This document shows, piece by piece, positions 1 through 9,552 of a stretch of DNA of 64,000 nucleotides; within the stretch, counting starts at the first letter, position 1; each line of letters starts with the position of its first letter. Source of the stretch: Apricaphanius iberus (Eukaryota > Chordata > Actinopteri > Cyprinodontiformes > Aphaniidae); NCBI GenBank assembly GCA_028564705.1, contig JAPXFQ010001710.1:124001-188000 (forward strand). The letters are read 5' to 3'. Under the pieces are notes generated by a model. That model ran no database searches. It saw only the letters and a program-made list of their open reading frames with translations, and had not been told where the DNA came from. The translations under genes were made by a program, and so were the position numbers.

Positions 1-804
1 TCTTTAAATGAGTTTTATTTACAAATCATTATATACAATTAATAATTATTAATAATTAATTAAATATTATTATTAATAATCAATGCTATTTTTTTTCACA
101 GTGCTAACAGTGATATTCAGATGCTGAAATACAGATTAAGTAGCCTTCTTCTGGTCCCTTTCACTTAATTATGAACTGGATGTGACTCTCGGTGTTTCAG
201 TAGGCATCTGGGTTCTGCCTCAATAATTGTTCTAGGTTTAATTTAATGCTTTATTTTTGGACAAGACCGTTTACATATTAAGATCAAATCTGTCTCCAAT
301 ATCGCTGTCTGTTTGCATTGCATACATTCAGATATCATGTTTCTGTGATTGTATTTTGCAGTCAGAAGTTTGAAAACATTTTGACCAGTGTTAATGTTTA
401 CCAGGCTACACATCCTTTGCCTGAAAATGTCTACTCTTCATCTGATCAAGAAAAAATGAAAGCAAATTAATTAGCATTTGTTCATAAAGTGCTTTATTTT
501 TCAATTTAACACAGTTTGCATGTGTATGCTACATTTTTGCCTTTTTAGTTGTTCCACCACGTTTTTATCTGACTGGTAGCAAGCTGTGAAACATCAGGAT
601 GGATTACTGAAAAAACAAGAATTTCAACATCATAGTTATCTGGATAGTAGCAAAGAGCTTAAAGTGAAGTTCCAAGTCCCAGCAATCTGCTGGAATTCCT
701 TACATAGAAACATTTTAACTGATTGGAAATACTTTTGTAAAGGTTTCCCATAATTTTCTATTATATGTTGGAGTTCACCACTGACTTTGTTAGGTGAATT
801 GAAG
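1..804. other. AT-rich stretch, nothing recognised
   Basis: The first ~90 bases are low-complexity TAAT-type sequence. The rest is AT-rich with only short chance reading frames. I see no coding, RNA or transposon signature. Confidence 0.6.
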
Positions 805-998
805 CAGTGTTTCCCAATTCTACTCTTCAAGGCAAACTGCCCTGCATGCTTTAGATGTTTCCCTGCTTCAAGCTTCAGATAGTTGTTCAGCAAAACCCTT
901 TGAATCAGTCACCAATTAAAAACTGTAGTGCTGAAGCAGGGGAACATTTAAAACATGCAGGCCAGTGTGACTTGAGGACTACAGTTAGAAAAACACTG
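805..998. mobile_element. hAT-type MITE, 194 bp
   Basis: The two halves form a long imperfect inverted repeat. Both ends read CAGTGTTT inward and stay alignable for about 65 bp, for example CTGCATG then ATGTT(T/C)CCCTGCTTCA. The flanks aattgaag (797-804) and atttgaag (999-1006) match at 7 of 8 bases, as an 8-bp hAT duplication would. It has no coding capacity and would need a transposase in trans. Similar fold-back sequences are common in fish genomes; I cannot name the family. Confidence 0.75.
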
Positions 999-1340
999 AT
1001 TTGAAGAATGTGATGACGAGACTTAGTAAATACCAAATAAACTTTAAACATGCAGCGTTACATATCATACTGCAAACAAGTAAAATATTTTATGATGTTT
1101 TGTATTCATCCTGTTATTATTTGAAGATTGGTCAAGCTAGCATATATTCTTAAGTGTCCAGATAAAAACATTCGGTACATAGAAGCTTTTGCAGTACATG
1201 TACTTAGCATGATGCTGATTGTTAAATGGAACGAAAAATATTTAAGCTTATCAAAAGCCCATCCATCTAAGTCTATTAGCCTCAACTTTAGATAAATTCA
1301 CATGTACATATGAAATGAAGGTAGTCCAGATCTGGGTCAG
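999..1340. other. unassigned
   Basis: AT-rich sequence between two DNA transposons. No feature recognised. Confidence 0.5.
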
Positions 1341-1649
1341 GGGCTGTATTCACAAAGAATCTTCGGGCTAAAAGTAGGTCGTAACTGGCGAATTTAAGAG
1401 TAACTCCTAAAAAATGTGGGCGTGTCACTCTTAAATTTAGGACTTGTAGTTTCTTAAGATAAAAGTAATTCACAACCACTTTTAGGCCTAAAAGTAGCTC
1501 CTAAGTCTAGGAGTCCTTAAAAGAAGTCAAGAGGACTCCCAACTCCCTAAGACCTATTCACAAAGACTCCCAAAATGGCTGCAGCCAGACGCAATGTGTT
1601 GGACACTCTGGAGGATTCTGAATTGACCAAACAATACCGACAATGTCCA

Positions 1650-2182
1650 CAAGTAGCCGGGTTTTTTTTTAAACAAAGATTTTCCTCCGCTCGTTGAAAA
1701 AAAAAAAAATCTCCATCCACACGTAACCGGATAAATACGATAAATAGACGTGACAAAGCAGTGCGGTGCAGTAGTTCTCCCAAATCCTATCTGCTAAGAA
1801 TAACTTTATTTCATCTATCTTCAGTACGCAGCAGTGATAGAGCTTATAAAAGCAAACAAACAAAACGTGCTTTAACAATGGATGATATCAACACAGCTCT
1901 GAGGGCATAAATGCTTTTTTTTTTTTGGAGTACACACAGTTCGCACAAGTGATGTTGGAGCATTTTTTGTTGCGGATAGTGACGTTACAGTACTTAAAAC
2001 TCCGTTTTCAACCGTCCACACGCAGATACTGAAATATACTGAAAACGGAAAAAACGCAAATCTCCACTTTGGCAGGAGTTTTTCAAAAGATTCGTTTTTG
2101 TGCCGAAAATCTCCGGTTACGTGTGGGTGACAGGCTAAACTGTAGAAAAATATCTCCGTTTTGTGAGATACCCGGCTACGTG
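1650..2182. mobile_element. nested MITE with CACGTAGCCGGG ends (hAT-like?)
   Basis: The left end CAAGTAGCCGGG and the right end (reverse complement) CACGTAGCCGGG match. Inside, 'ccacacgtaaccgg' (about 1718) and 'ccggttacgtgtggg' (about 2113) form a second inverted pair, and 'aaaacggagat' motifs recur. It lies inside the Harbinger-like element and so inserted later. I could not find a convincing 8-bp duplication, so the superfamily is a guess from the general look of such fish elements. Confidence 0.5.
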
Positions 2183-2495
2183 TTGTTCCCCCCGCACAAA
2201 GATGAAAACTTGCACGTCTTCCAATTTATGCAACAAATGTAGGGATGCCTATATGACGGACATTGCCTCCCTGTTGCAGCAGCATCCTTTTTATAAGCGG
2301 GGATCTCGAGCCGACAATGGGAGTGTAGAGAATACCATCTCTTCTCACAGTCTTCTGCCGTTCCAGACACCGCTGGATATGATGCATTTATGTTTCTTCT
2401 AATTTCCACCCATGCCTCCCTTTTCTTCTTATTCGTAATCCCGGCTCCGAATCACCCTTTAAATTAGGTTTCCTTGTTCTTTTCTCGCCACTCAT
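2176..2495 (-). pseudogene. Harbinger Myb/SANT-like DNA-binding protein relic
   Basis: Read on the minus strand, an ATG at 2495 opens a frame beginning MSGEKRTRKPN, which resembles the N-terminus (KR.RKPNF) of the Myb-like second protein of Harbinger transposons. After a frameshift near 2405 the frame continues with AVSGTAEDCEKRWYSLHSH, matching the last helix of a SANT/trihelix domain (R-T-x-E-E-x-x-K-K-W-x-x-L), then ATGRQCP, similar to the linker after that domain. In the family this protein helps the transposase reach the element ends. This copy is frameshifted and short. Identification rests on motif memory only. Confidence 0.5.
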
Positions 2496-2524
2496 TTTCA
2501 GTTCAGGAGGTGCTTTTCACGGCA

Positions 2525-2602
2525 TCTATACCGCTTTCATCCAATTCAGGGTCGCGTGGGGCTGGGGGGTGTGCTGGAGCTTACCCCAGCTAGGAATGCA
2601 AA
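2525..2602. repeat. dispersed fish repeat, fragment 1
   Basis: Contains 'ctataccgctt', 'cagggtcgcg', a G-rich run and 'ctggagcttaccccagct', the wording of a very common fish dispersed repeat. Related fragments occur at 17108-17235 and 27343-27445. Its parent element is not evident here. Confidence 0.45.
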
Positions 2603-3043
2603 CTCTCATATAATAAGATGCATTTAACTTTTTTTCGTTTTTAAACTTCATCCACTCTATAAGTAGGCTATTGTGTTTAAGTTGTATGACGTGTCAGTTT
2701 CGTGGCCGACACAAATATGTCATCCTGCATTATTTCTGCTATATGCGCTGTTCATAATTACGCTTTTATCGACATTGAAGTTTTCAATTTCCTCGTTTCA
2801 CATGTGTCATTCAACAACCAATCACACTGCTGTCCGCTTATTTACTCATACATAGGAAATGACGTTTTCCATAGCAACGGGACATCACTCTTATCTTACG
2901 TTTAGGAATTTGTCCTACGTAAAAGTAGCTCTTAGTGCGTTTGTGAATAGGTTTTGGACGACAACTCCTACGTAAGACCTTTTAGCGCGAGTTAGGAGTA
3001 ACACCTAGCTGTAAGATAAGAGTCTTTGTGAATACGGCCCCAG

Positions 3044-3731
3044 GATAGCAACTCAAATATCACATTTTCTCCTGCAGCCTTTAGGATGTGACATCAGAGC
3101 AGATTCTGTAGAATATAAGGAGATGTATTAGTTAAGTAAGTAATTTATTATTTGTGTGGGTAAAGGTGAAAACAGAAAATGATGACTTTGGATACAAAAA
3201 TTAGCTAATAAAAGACATCCACAAATTCACAATGACTGCATAGTAGCATGAAATAAAAATATGTACAATGCAGACACCACAATTCTTAACCTTTATTAGT
3301 TTCATCACCTTTGTGTTTAATTGAATCTTACACATGGAGCCTGATTTATCAAAATTTCAAATAAAGAGCGCAAAACTGCATGCAACACAAAAAAATTGCG
3401 GTAGTAAGTTGTTCTGTGATCGAGTAAGATTGCGTGTGTAATTCATGAGGCGAAAAGAGCACTATTAAAATTAGGACTCTGTGCCCACTACTGTGCACCA
3501 GCTGCTCTACCCATTGCACTGTGCCACAGCCAATAATGTCCTAGCTAAATGGCTACATTTGTAATGATATTTGGGAAATCTACAATTATACAATAACCAC
3601 ACAATTAAGCATAATTGTTACTTGAGGTTCCATATTTCCTTTAGCAATGCTGGCTGACCAACAGCTAAGTTTAGCTGTTAAAAAGTCAAGTCAAGTTACG
3701 TATCGTTAGAATGAATATATTGTATTCTACT
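3044..3731. other. unassigned
   Basis: AT-rich. Around 3340-3460 'gcctgatttatcaaa' followed by 'gcgcaaaactgcatgcaac' looks like one end of a DNA transposon, but no partner end was found. Confidence 0.4.
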
Positions 3732-3869
3732 GTCCATGGTGAGGCGTCTTTCCATTATTATGGCCCTCAACTCTGGAACAGGCTGCCAGAGGACCTCAGG
3801 GCCGCAGAGAACGTTCAGGTTTTTAATAGCAGGATCGAGACTCACTTTTTTACCCAAGCTTTTAACTGA
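3732..3869 (+). pseudogene. LINE reverse-transcriptase C-terminal fragment
   Basis: An open 45-codon segment ends with TGA at 3867-3869 and contains FHYYGPQLWNRLPEDLRAAE, the hallmark C-terminal motif of L2/CR1-type LINE ORF2 (compare LLWNRLPGLVREAD in the better copy ending at 46049). It is followed by an untranslated AT-rich tail. The rest of the protein is missing, as expected for a strongly 5'-truncated insertion. Non-functional. Confidence 0.75.
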
Positions 3870-3964
3870 TTATGATTTATTAATATATGTTTAACTGGTC
3901 TGCATCTTTTACCTGATTTAATTTTTAGTTTAGCTTTTGTTAGATCGGTTATGGTAAATCATTT

Positions 3965-4560
3965 CTGCCTGGTTCACACCGGCCGGGCTCAGAAAACTCA
4001 TGCTCTATCTGCCGCCCAACTGTTCACACTAGATGCAAATTTCTCCTTGGTGGTCGTCAAGCGCTTATGCTCAGCTGTTGTTTGTTCTGAGCTTTTTTTT
4101 TCATAATGGGTAAGTAAATAACGTGTTTAAATAATTACACCATGTTTCTGTGACCAGGAAATTTTTACACTTCTTTAATTTATCCATTGTCAAGACACAC
4201 ACACCCAGAGATAGTGTGCGCAGTAGTAGAGAGTCTACTCTTCACGTTTAATAAATATATTTTCTTTTCCTGTTTCCACGTGCAAGTAGACAGGAGGAGA
4301 GCTCCCTATATCATCTCTATAATCTGTTTAGATCCACAAATATGATTGGATTTGTCTTCCGCAGTATTTTATTTGGAAAAAGTACCTTTATTTTTACAAT
4401 TGACTGGATTGTCTCATGTATCTTGTGGTGACTTCTTCCCACAACTGACGTAAATGGCTGGCAGCTCGATTAAAAAATAGACCAGACACTAAATCGATCG
4501 CTTGTGTGAGCTGACCATCACTGCGCTTCACATCTGATTTGAACGTGGCTTATGGTTTAG
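3965..4560. repeat. dispersed repeat, copy A
   Basis: Shares with 8265-8560 a series of matching blocks in the same order: 'tcatctctata(a/g)tctgtt', 'cacaaatat', 'cagtattttatttt/ggaaaaa', 'acaattgactggattgtct' and 'gtgacttctt'. Copy A is longer on the left, where it begins near 'ggttcacaccggccgg'. Interspersed copies and terminal 'ttcaca' motifs suggest a non-autonomous DNA transposon, but the termini are not resolved. Confidence 0.6.
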
Positions 4561-4566
4561 TGGTGA

Positions 4567-4930
4567 TTTTTCATGAGATGGACTTAAATATCTAAAATTC
4601 ATTCCAGATACACAATATTACCATTTCTCTCAAACATTGTTCACAAATCAGTCTAAATGTGGGATAGTGAGCACTTCTGCTTTGCTGAGATAATCCATCC
4701 CACCTCACAGGTGTGCCACATCAAGATGTTGATCTGACATCATGATTATTGCACAGGTGTACCTTATACTGCCCACAATAAAAGGCCACCCTGGAATGTG
4801 CAGTTTTTTTGCTTTATTGGGGGTCTGGGCACTCAGAACCGGTCAGTATCTGGTGACCGGTTCTGAGTTCTGACCACCTTAGATCTTTAAGTCCATCTCA
4901 TGAAAAATGGGAGCAGAAAAAAAAGTGTTG
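4567..4930. mobile_element. Tc1/mariner, internally deleted copy
   Basis: The 22-bp arms at 4567-4588 and 4886-4907 (core CATGAGATGGACTTAAA) are perfect inverted copies. The interior contains phrases of a familiar fish Tc1-like family: 'cccacctcacaggtgtg', 'gcacaggtgta', 'cacaataaaaggccac' and, at the right end, 'gagcagaaaaaaaagtgttgcg'. The transposase region is entirely lost and replaced by a short perfect palindrome (4831-4868). The outermost left end is missing. Confidence 0.7.
4831..4868. repeat. perfect 15-bp inverted repeat at the Tc1 deletion junction
   Basis: ACTCAGAACCGGTCA at 4831-4845 is matched exactly by its reverse complement at 4854-4868, with an 8-base spacer. It sits where the transposase gene should be. 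Confidence 0.9.
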
Positions 4931-5261
4931 CGTTAATATCTAATATCTAATTTATATACCTGTTTACAATGTACAAGCAATTTACAAGACAATTATATTC
5001 ATGCTCTTTGGTTCTGCCCACCTGTCAAGAAATATTGGTACTAGATATGTGAAGACCTATCAAAGTGTCTAAAATGTAATATCACACCTTCTCCCACAGT
5101 TTGCTTGCTGGGAAATTTAAATGAAGTTACCATGGATACAAAGTCTATGCAATTAGTTCACATTGCCTTATGCATCGCTAAGAAAACTATCCTCTTGAAC
5201 TGGAAAAACTAAAATACTCTGAATATTAATCAATATATAGATCTCCTTCTGGATTACATTG
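4931..5261. other. unassigned
   Basis: Ordinary AT-rich sequence. No feature recognised. Confidence 0.5.
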
Positions 5262-5905
5262 GTCTAGAAACGGCTTCTGCCTCCACATCTGATCAATCTT
5301 TCTGGTCTCCCTTGATCAGCTCCATCACCTAGTTGGGCCGGGCCCTTAATTTTGTTCTGTGGGACACGGTTGTAGATGTGGAGCTTAAGGGTTGGTGGCG
5401 TCTCCAAGGGGTCCTGGGGGTTGGGTCCGCTTGCGGTTGGGGCGGTAGGTGCCGTGGCTCTCACCTGTGGCGGGTCTTTGGGGGCTTTGTGTGGTGACTC
5501 CTAGTAGCTGCATGCGGCGCCTTAGGGTGGTTGTGCTGGCGGACACGGGTTACTGGCCTGGTGCTGTGCTTCTCTGGAGGGGGTCTGGACTGGGTCAGGG
5601 GCTCCATGCCCCCCGGCCTGTGGTCCTGGCCGGGGCTTGGCCGGTGGGGGTGCCACTGCCGCCGGTGCCAGCTGGGGGTGGCTGTGGTCGGCCGGTGGTC
5701 AGCGGGCACTGCTGTCTTTTCCATCTCCCTGGGCTGGTTCTTGTCGCTGGCTCCCCGATGTCCCCTTGCCATCCCTGCGCGTCGGGGTGTCGGCGGGTGG
5801 CCGCCGGGTGGCCGCCGCGGTGGCCGGCGTCTCTGGCAAGCTGTAATACTCTGCTTTGGAAATTAAATCTGTACTCAGACACCAATTCTGTGTAGCAAAC
5901 TGCAA
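5262..5905. repeat. GC-rich repeat, short copy, with shared terminal hairpin motif
   Basis: A sharp island of G/C-rich, GGC/GGG-heavy sequence (about 5400-5840) in AT-rich DNA, ending with TACTCAGACACCAATTCTG then 'tgtagcaaactgc' (5872-5903). The same 32-base terminus (one substitution) closes the longer GC-rich block at 9553-10745. The GC island opens overlapping frames in all directions, which I regard as compositional. Shared ends plus different lengths indicate members of one repeat family. Confidence 0.65.
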
Positions 5906-6621
5906 TTCTGAGTAGCAAATAATAACATCTATTCAGAAGCTTTTCAGTGCATCAGAAGTGGGGAGGACAAAAAGATTGATGTTCTCTTTTGTACACCCAG
6001 GTACAGTGCAGTTTGGATGTGGTCTGGACTCAATGCTTTTGGTTTGTTGCTTCCCTGTTACCGTAGCTCTTCGCGCCGCGGAGGAAGGGACTTACAGGGT
6101 GTAGTTCGGGGAAGGGGGTAATTGGCTGGAACTCAACACGTAATATGCCGAAACGGGTCCTCATATGCCAAACTGCCAAACACCCCATTTCTGAGTGCTA
6201 ATTTCACAATGATGTAAATTAGCACTCAGATGTAGGCACCGGGACAAAGGAAAGACTAATCAGTAATTTTAACCACTTAGGGGCCGTAGGCAGGCTGGGG
6301 GAACTAAAAGATATGATCAAAACCCTCAAAAAATGTCCACATTAAAATTCCAATCGATTTTGTAATAATTAATTGATAACTAATAATTAATATACATTTT
6401 AATTTGATCACTGTTTTGTTTTATTTCCAGCAAATACCATATAATTAGATTGTTTGACATTTAGTGACAATTTGTTTGCTTTAAACCATTTAGAATAATT
6501 AAAAAGGTAATTTATTCAATTTATCAGTGGTCATAATTCTATTTAAAAAGAAAAGATTTGCGTCATCTGCAAAAAGCAATTGAAGTGTAGACTTAGATAC
6601 TGTAGAAAAATCATTTATTTA
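5906..6621. other. unassigned, contains one perfect hairpin
   Basis: Includes a GC-rich patch near 6064-6085 ('cttcgcgccgcgg') and the hairpin at 6191-6229. From 6340 it is strongly AT-rich. Confidence 0.5.
6191..6229. repeat. perfect 14-bp hairpin
   Basis: CTGAGTGCTAATTT (6191-6204) and its exact reverse complement (6216-6229) are separated by 11 bases. Too long for chance at this spacing, but no mobile-element boundary or flanking duplication is evident. Confidence 0.85.
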
Positions 6622-8239
6622 CACTACCGTTCAAAAGTTTGGGGTCACCCAAACAATTTTGTGTTTTCCATGAAAAGTCACACTTATTCACCACCATACG
6701 TTGTGAAATGAATAAAAAATAGAGTCAAGACATTGACAAGGTTAGAAATAATGATTTTTATTTGAAATAAGATTGTTTTTACATCAAACTTTGCTTTCAT
6801 CAAAGAATCCTCCATTTGCAGCAATTACAGCATTGCAGACCTTTGGCATTCTAGCTGTTAATTTGTTGAGGTAATCTGGAGAAATTGCACCCCACGCTTC
6901 TAGAAGCAGCTCCCACAATTTGGATTGGTTGGATGGGCACTTCTTGCGTACCATACGGTCAAGCTGCTCCCACAACAGCTCAACGGGGTTCAAATCTGGT
7001 GACTGCGCTGGCCACTCCATTACCGATAGAATACCAGCTGCCTGCTTCTTCTCTAAATAGTTCTTGCACAATTTCGAGGTGTGTTTTGGGTCATTGTCCT
7101 GTTGTAGGATGAAATTGGCTCCAATCAAGCGCTGTCCACTGGGTATGGCATGGCGTTGCAAAATGGAGTGATAGCCTTCCTTATTCAGAATCCCTTTTAC
7201 CCTGTACAAATCTCCCACCTTACCAGCACCAAAGCAACCCCAGACCATCACATTACCTCCACCATGCTTAACAGATGGCGTCAGGCATTCTTCCAGCATC
7301 TTTTCAGTTGTTCTGCGTCTCACAAACGTTCTTCTTTGTGATCCAAACACCTCAAACTTGGATTCATCCGTCCACAGCACTTTTTTCCAGTCTTCCTCTG
7401 TCCAATGTCTGTGTTCTTTTGCCCATCTTAATCTTTTTCTTTTATTGGCCAGTCTCAGATATGGCTTTTTCTTTGCCACTCTGCCCTGAAGCCCAGAATC
7501 CCGCAGCCGCCTCTTCACTGTAGATGTTGACACTGGTGTTTTGCGGGTACTATTTAATGAAGATGCCAGTTGGGGACCTGTGAGGCGTCTGTTTCTCAAA
7601 CTAGAGACTCTAATGTACTTATCTTCTTGCTCAGTTGTGCAACGCGGCCTCCCACTTCTTTTTCTACTCTGGTTAGAGCCTGTTTGTGCTGTCCTCTGAA
7701 GGGAGTAGTACACACCGTTGTAGGAAATCTTCAATTTCTTAGCAATTTCTCGCATGGAATAGCCTTCATTTCTAAGAACAAGAATAGACTGTCGAGTTTC
7801 AGATGAAAGTTCTCTTTTTCTGGCCATTTTGAGCGTTTAATTGACCCCACAAATGTGATGCTCCAGAAACTCAATCTGCTCAAAGGAAGGTCAGTTTTGT
7901 AGCTTCTGTACCGAGCTAAACTGTTTTCAGATGTGTGAACATGATTGCACAAGGGTTTTCTAATCATCAATTAGCCTTCTGAGCCAATGAGCAAACACAT
8001 TGTACCATTAGAACACTGGAGTGATAGTTGCTGGAAATGGGCCTCTATACACCTATGTAGATATTGCACCAAAAACCAGACATTTGCAGCTAGAATAGTC
8101 ATTTACCACATTAGCAATGTATAGCGTGTGTTTCTTTAAAGTTAAGACTAGTTTAAAGTTATCTTCATTGAAAAGTACAGTGCTTTTCCTTCAAAAATAA
8201 GGACATTTCAATGTGACCCCAAACTTTTGAACGGTAGTG
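6622..8239 (-). mobile_element. complete Tc1/mariner transposon, DD38E type (Intruder-like)
   Basis: The element is bounded by TA on both sides (6620-6621 and 8240-8241), the invariant Tc1/mariner target duplication. The ends are perfect 27-bp inverted repeats starting CACTACCGTTCAAAAG. It is 1618 bp long and contains one uninterrupted transposase gene on the minus strand. Intact ends, intact gene and short compact structure mark this as the youngest-looking DNA transposon in the window. Assignment to the DD38E 'Intruder' group follows from the spacing of the catalytic residues. Confidence 0.93.
6784..7827 (-). CDS. Tc1-like DD38E transposase
   Basis: A 347-residue cut-and-paste transposase, the usual length for Tc1 elements. 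Residues 1-60 hold the first helix-turn-helix (MREIAKKLKISYNGVYYSL) and a GRPR AT-hook (58-62); about 75-125 hold the second paired-type DNA-binding subdomain. The RNase H-like catalytic domain follows with D154 (LWTDESKF), D244 (QQDNDPKHTS) and E283 (DLNPVELLW). The gap between the last two acidic residues is 38, against 34 in classical Tc1. A glycine-rich stretch (HGGGNVMVWGCFG, 188-200) is typical. The ATG at 7827 is the only sensible start. No stop or frameshift, so activity is possible but unproven. It would act in the nucleus on its own terminal repeats. Confidence 0.93.
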   Translation of the reverse strand: MARKRELSSETRQSILVLRNEGYSMREIAKKLKISYNGVYYSLQRTAQTGSNQSRKRSGRPRCTTEQEDKYIRVSSLRNRRLTGPQLASSLNSTRKTPVSTSTVKRRLRDSGLQGRVAKKKPYLRLANKRKRLRWAKEHRHWTEEDWKKVLWTDESKFEVFGSQRRTFVRRRTTEKMLEECLTPSVKHGGGNVMVWGCFGAGKVGDLYRVKGILNKEGYHSILQRHAIPSGQRLIGANFILQQDNDPKHTSKLCKNYLEKKQAAGILSVMEWPAQSPDLNPVELLWEQLDRMVRKKCPSNQSKLWELLLEAWGAISPDYLNKLTARMPKVCNAVIAANGGFFDESKV

Positions 8240-8264
8240 TATATTAGGAACAATAATGGTCTCA

Positions 8265-8560
8265 ATATTGAACCTGGCACCTTGTGTCATCTCTATAGTC
8301 TGTTACAACCACAAATATAATCACATTTGTCAACTGCAGTATTTTATTTTGAAAAAATGCCCTTACTGTCACAATTGACTGGATTGTCTCGTGTTTCTTG
8401 GTGTGACTTCTTGCCAGAATGAATGCAGATCGCTCATGCCCTTGTGCAAAAAAAAAAGAAAAGTAGAAGCTGAAACGAACGCTTCATGGCATGAGCCCGC
8501 TGAGGAAGACCGCGGCGCTCCACATCAAATGTGAACTACACCATAGGTTAACAAGCAGTC
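8265..8560. repeat. dispersed repeat, copy B
   Basis: Second copy of the repeat at 3965-4560, truncated on the left; the order and orientation of the shared blocks are the same. Its right part ('ccacatcaaatgtgaact') diverges from copy A. It begins directly beyond the Tc1 element. Confidence 0.6.
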
Positions 8561-9552
8561 TCCGTTCCATTGGCTGATGTTGCAAACGGACTAATTGACC
8601 TCGAGTTAAGACTTATGCAATTGTGAGTGTGTGTGAGTGTGAGGGGGAGCTGACAACTACCCCTCCACCAGTTTAGAAATCATATCTGTGCCCCTGATTG
8701 TAAGCATGTTTCTGTTTTTAAAACATTTCCTTGGATGATGTGAAATCTATGAATGGTTTTATACGGTATGAGTTGTAAATTTGTGTTCCTGCTCATAGAG
8801 CAAACATTATTGCAGATGTGAGTCCAGAAATCACATTTGATTTAATTGACCATACAGTATGTAAGGCAACAGTCAGTGGCTTTTGTTATTGTGGAGAAAA
8901 AAAGTGAAATTCATCTGCTTGATGTGTGATAGAATGATGTGGATTCTTCATCTATTTCAGACTGAGTATTCAAATCAATTAAATTTAAATGCTATATAAT
9001 AGCTGACGGGTAAGAATTGGTGATGACATGTGTTTTTGACCCTGTGAGACAAACTGAGCTTTATATATATATATATATATATATATACTCTCAATGTTTA
9101 ACTAGCTGTATTCACTGTCTGTGGCACTATTTTACTGTGTATCAGCTGTTTCTCAGTCATCAAGAGAACATCTGCCTCTGAATATTATTTATACTGAATA
9201 TTAATATACTGATATTGACTTAACTTTTAGGAATATTATGTAAAGTGATGTCAGGTAAACTGGGCCACCTTTTGACAACTGTAGACCAGTCAAATCAATT
9301 ATTGATTTTTTTTTTTTACAACACTCATGCCAACCATTGGAAATCTTTTGTTTGACACTGTCTGTATAAAATTAAAAGGCTAGGAGGATTAAACATTAAG
9401 TGGCTCATTTTATCTGATGGTCCAATTTTCCTGATGTCGCGTAAGTATTTTTATATTTGTCTCATGTTAGCACATACGTAACATTATCTTGTTACCAATC
9501 ATTTTCTGCACCAAAACATACAGCAAGTTAACATTTAGCAAGCCATTACTTT
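8561..9552. other. unassigned, with a TA microsatellite
   Basis: AT-rich. Contains a GTGTGAGT-type simple stretch near 8625-8645 and the TA run at 9063-9087. No coding or RNA feature seen. Confidence 0.5.
9063..9087. repeat. (TA)n microsatellite
   Basis: About 12 uninterrupted TA units. Confidence 0.9.

Larger units (their letters stand above)
1341..3040. mobile_element. PIF/Harbinger-like DNA transposon, decayed
   Basis: Left end GGGCTGTATTCACAAAGA is mirrored at the right end as GGGCCGTATTCACAAAGA, flanked on both sides by CAG (1338-1340 and 3041-3043), a 3-bp duplication as expected for PIF/Harbinger. Subterminal sequence repeats the motif 'cctattcacaaa' further in (about 1552 and again inverted at about 2941), so both ends are internally repetitive, with many 'agtaactcct/agtagctcct' variants. 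The interior carries the relic of a Myb/SANT-like protein on the minus strand and a nested MITE. The DDE transposase gene is not seen, so this is a defective copy. Confidence 0.7.

Noticed and set aside
5449..5918. Overlapping open frames on both strands in the GC-rich block (up to 148 codons)
   Set aside because: All frames are open at once because stop codons are rare in GC-rich DNA; translations are Pro/Arg/Gly-rich without domains.
6885..7806. Four plus-strand frames of 63-82 codons
   Set aside because: Antisense shadows of the DD38E transposase gene.
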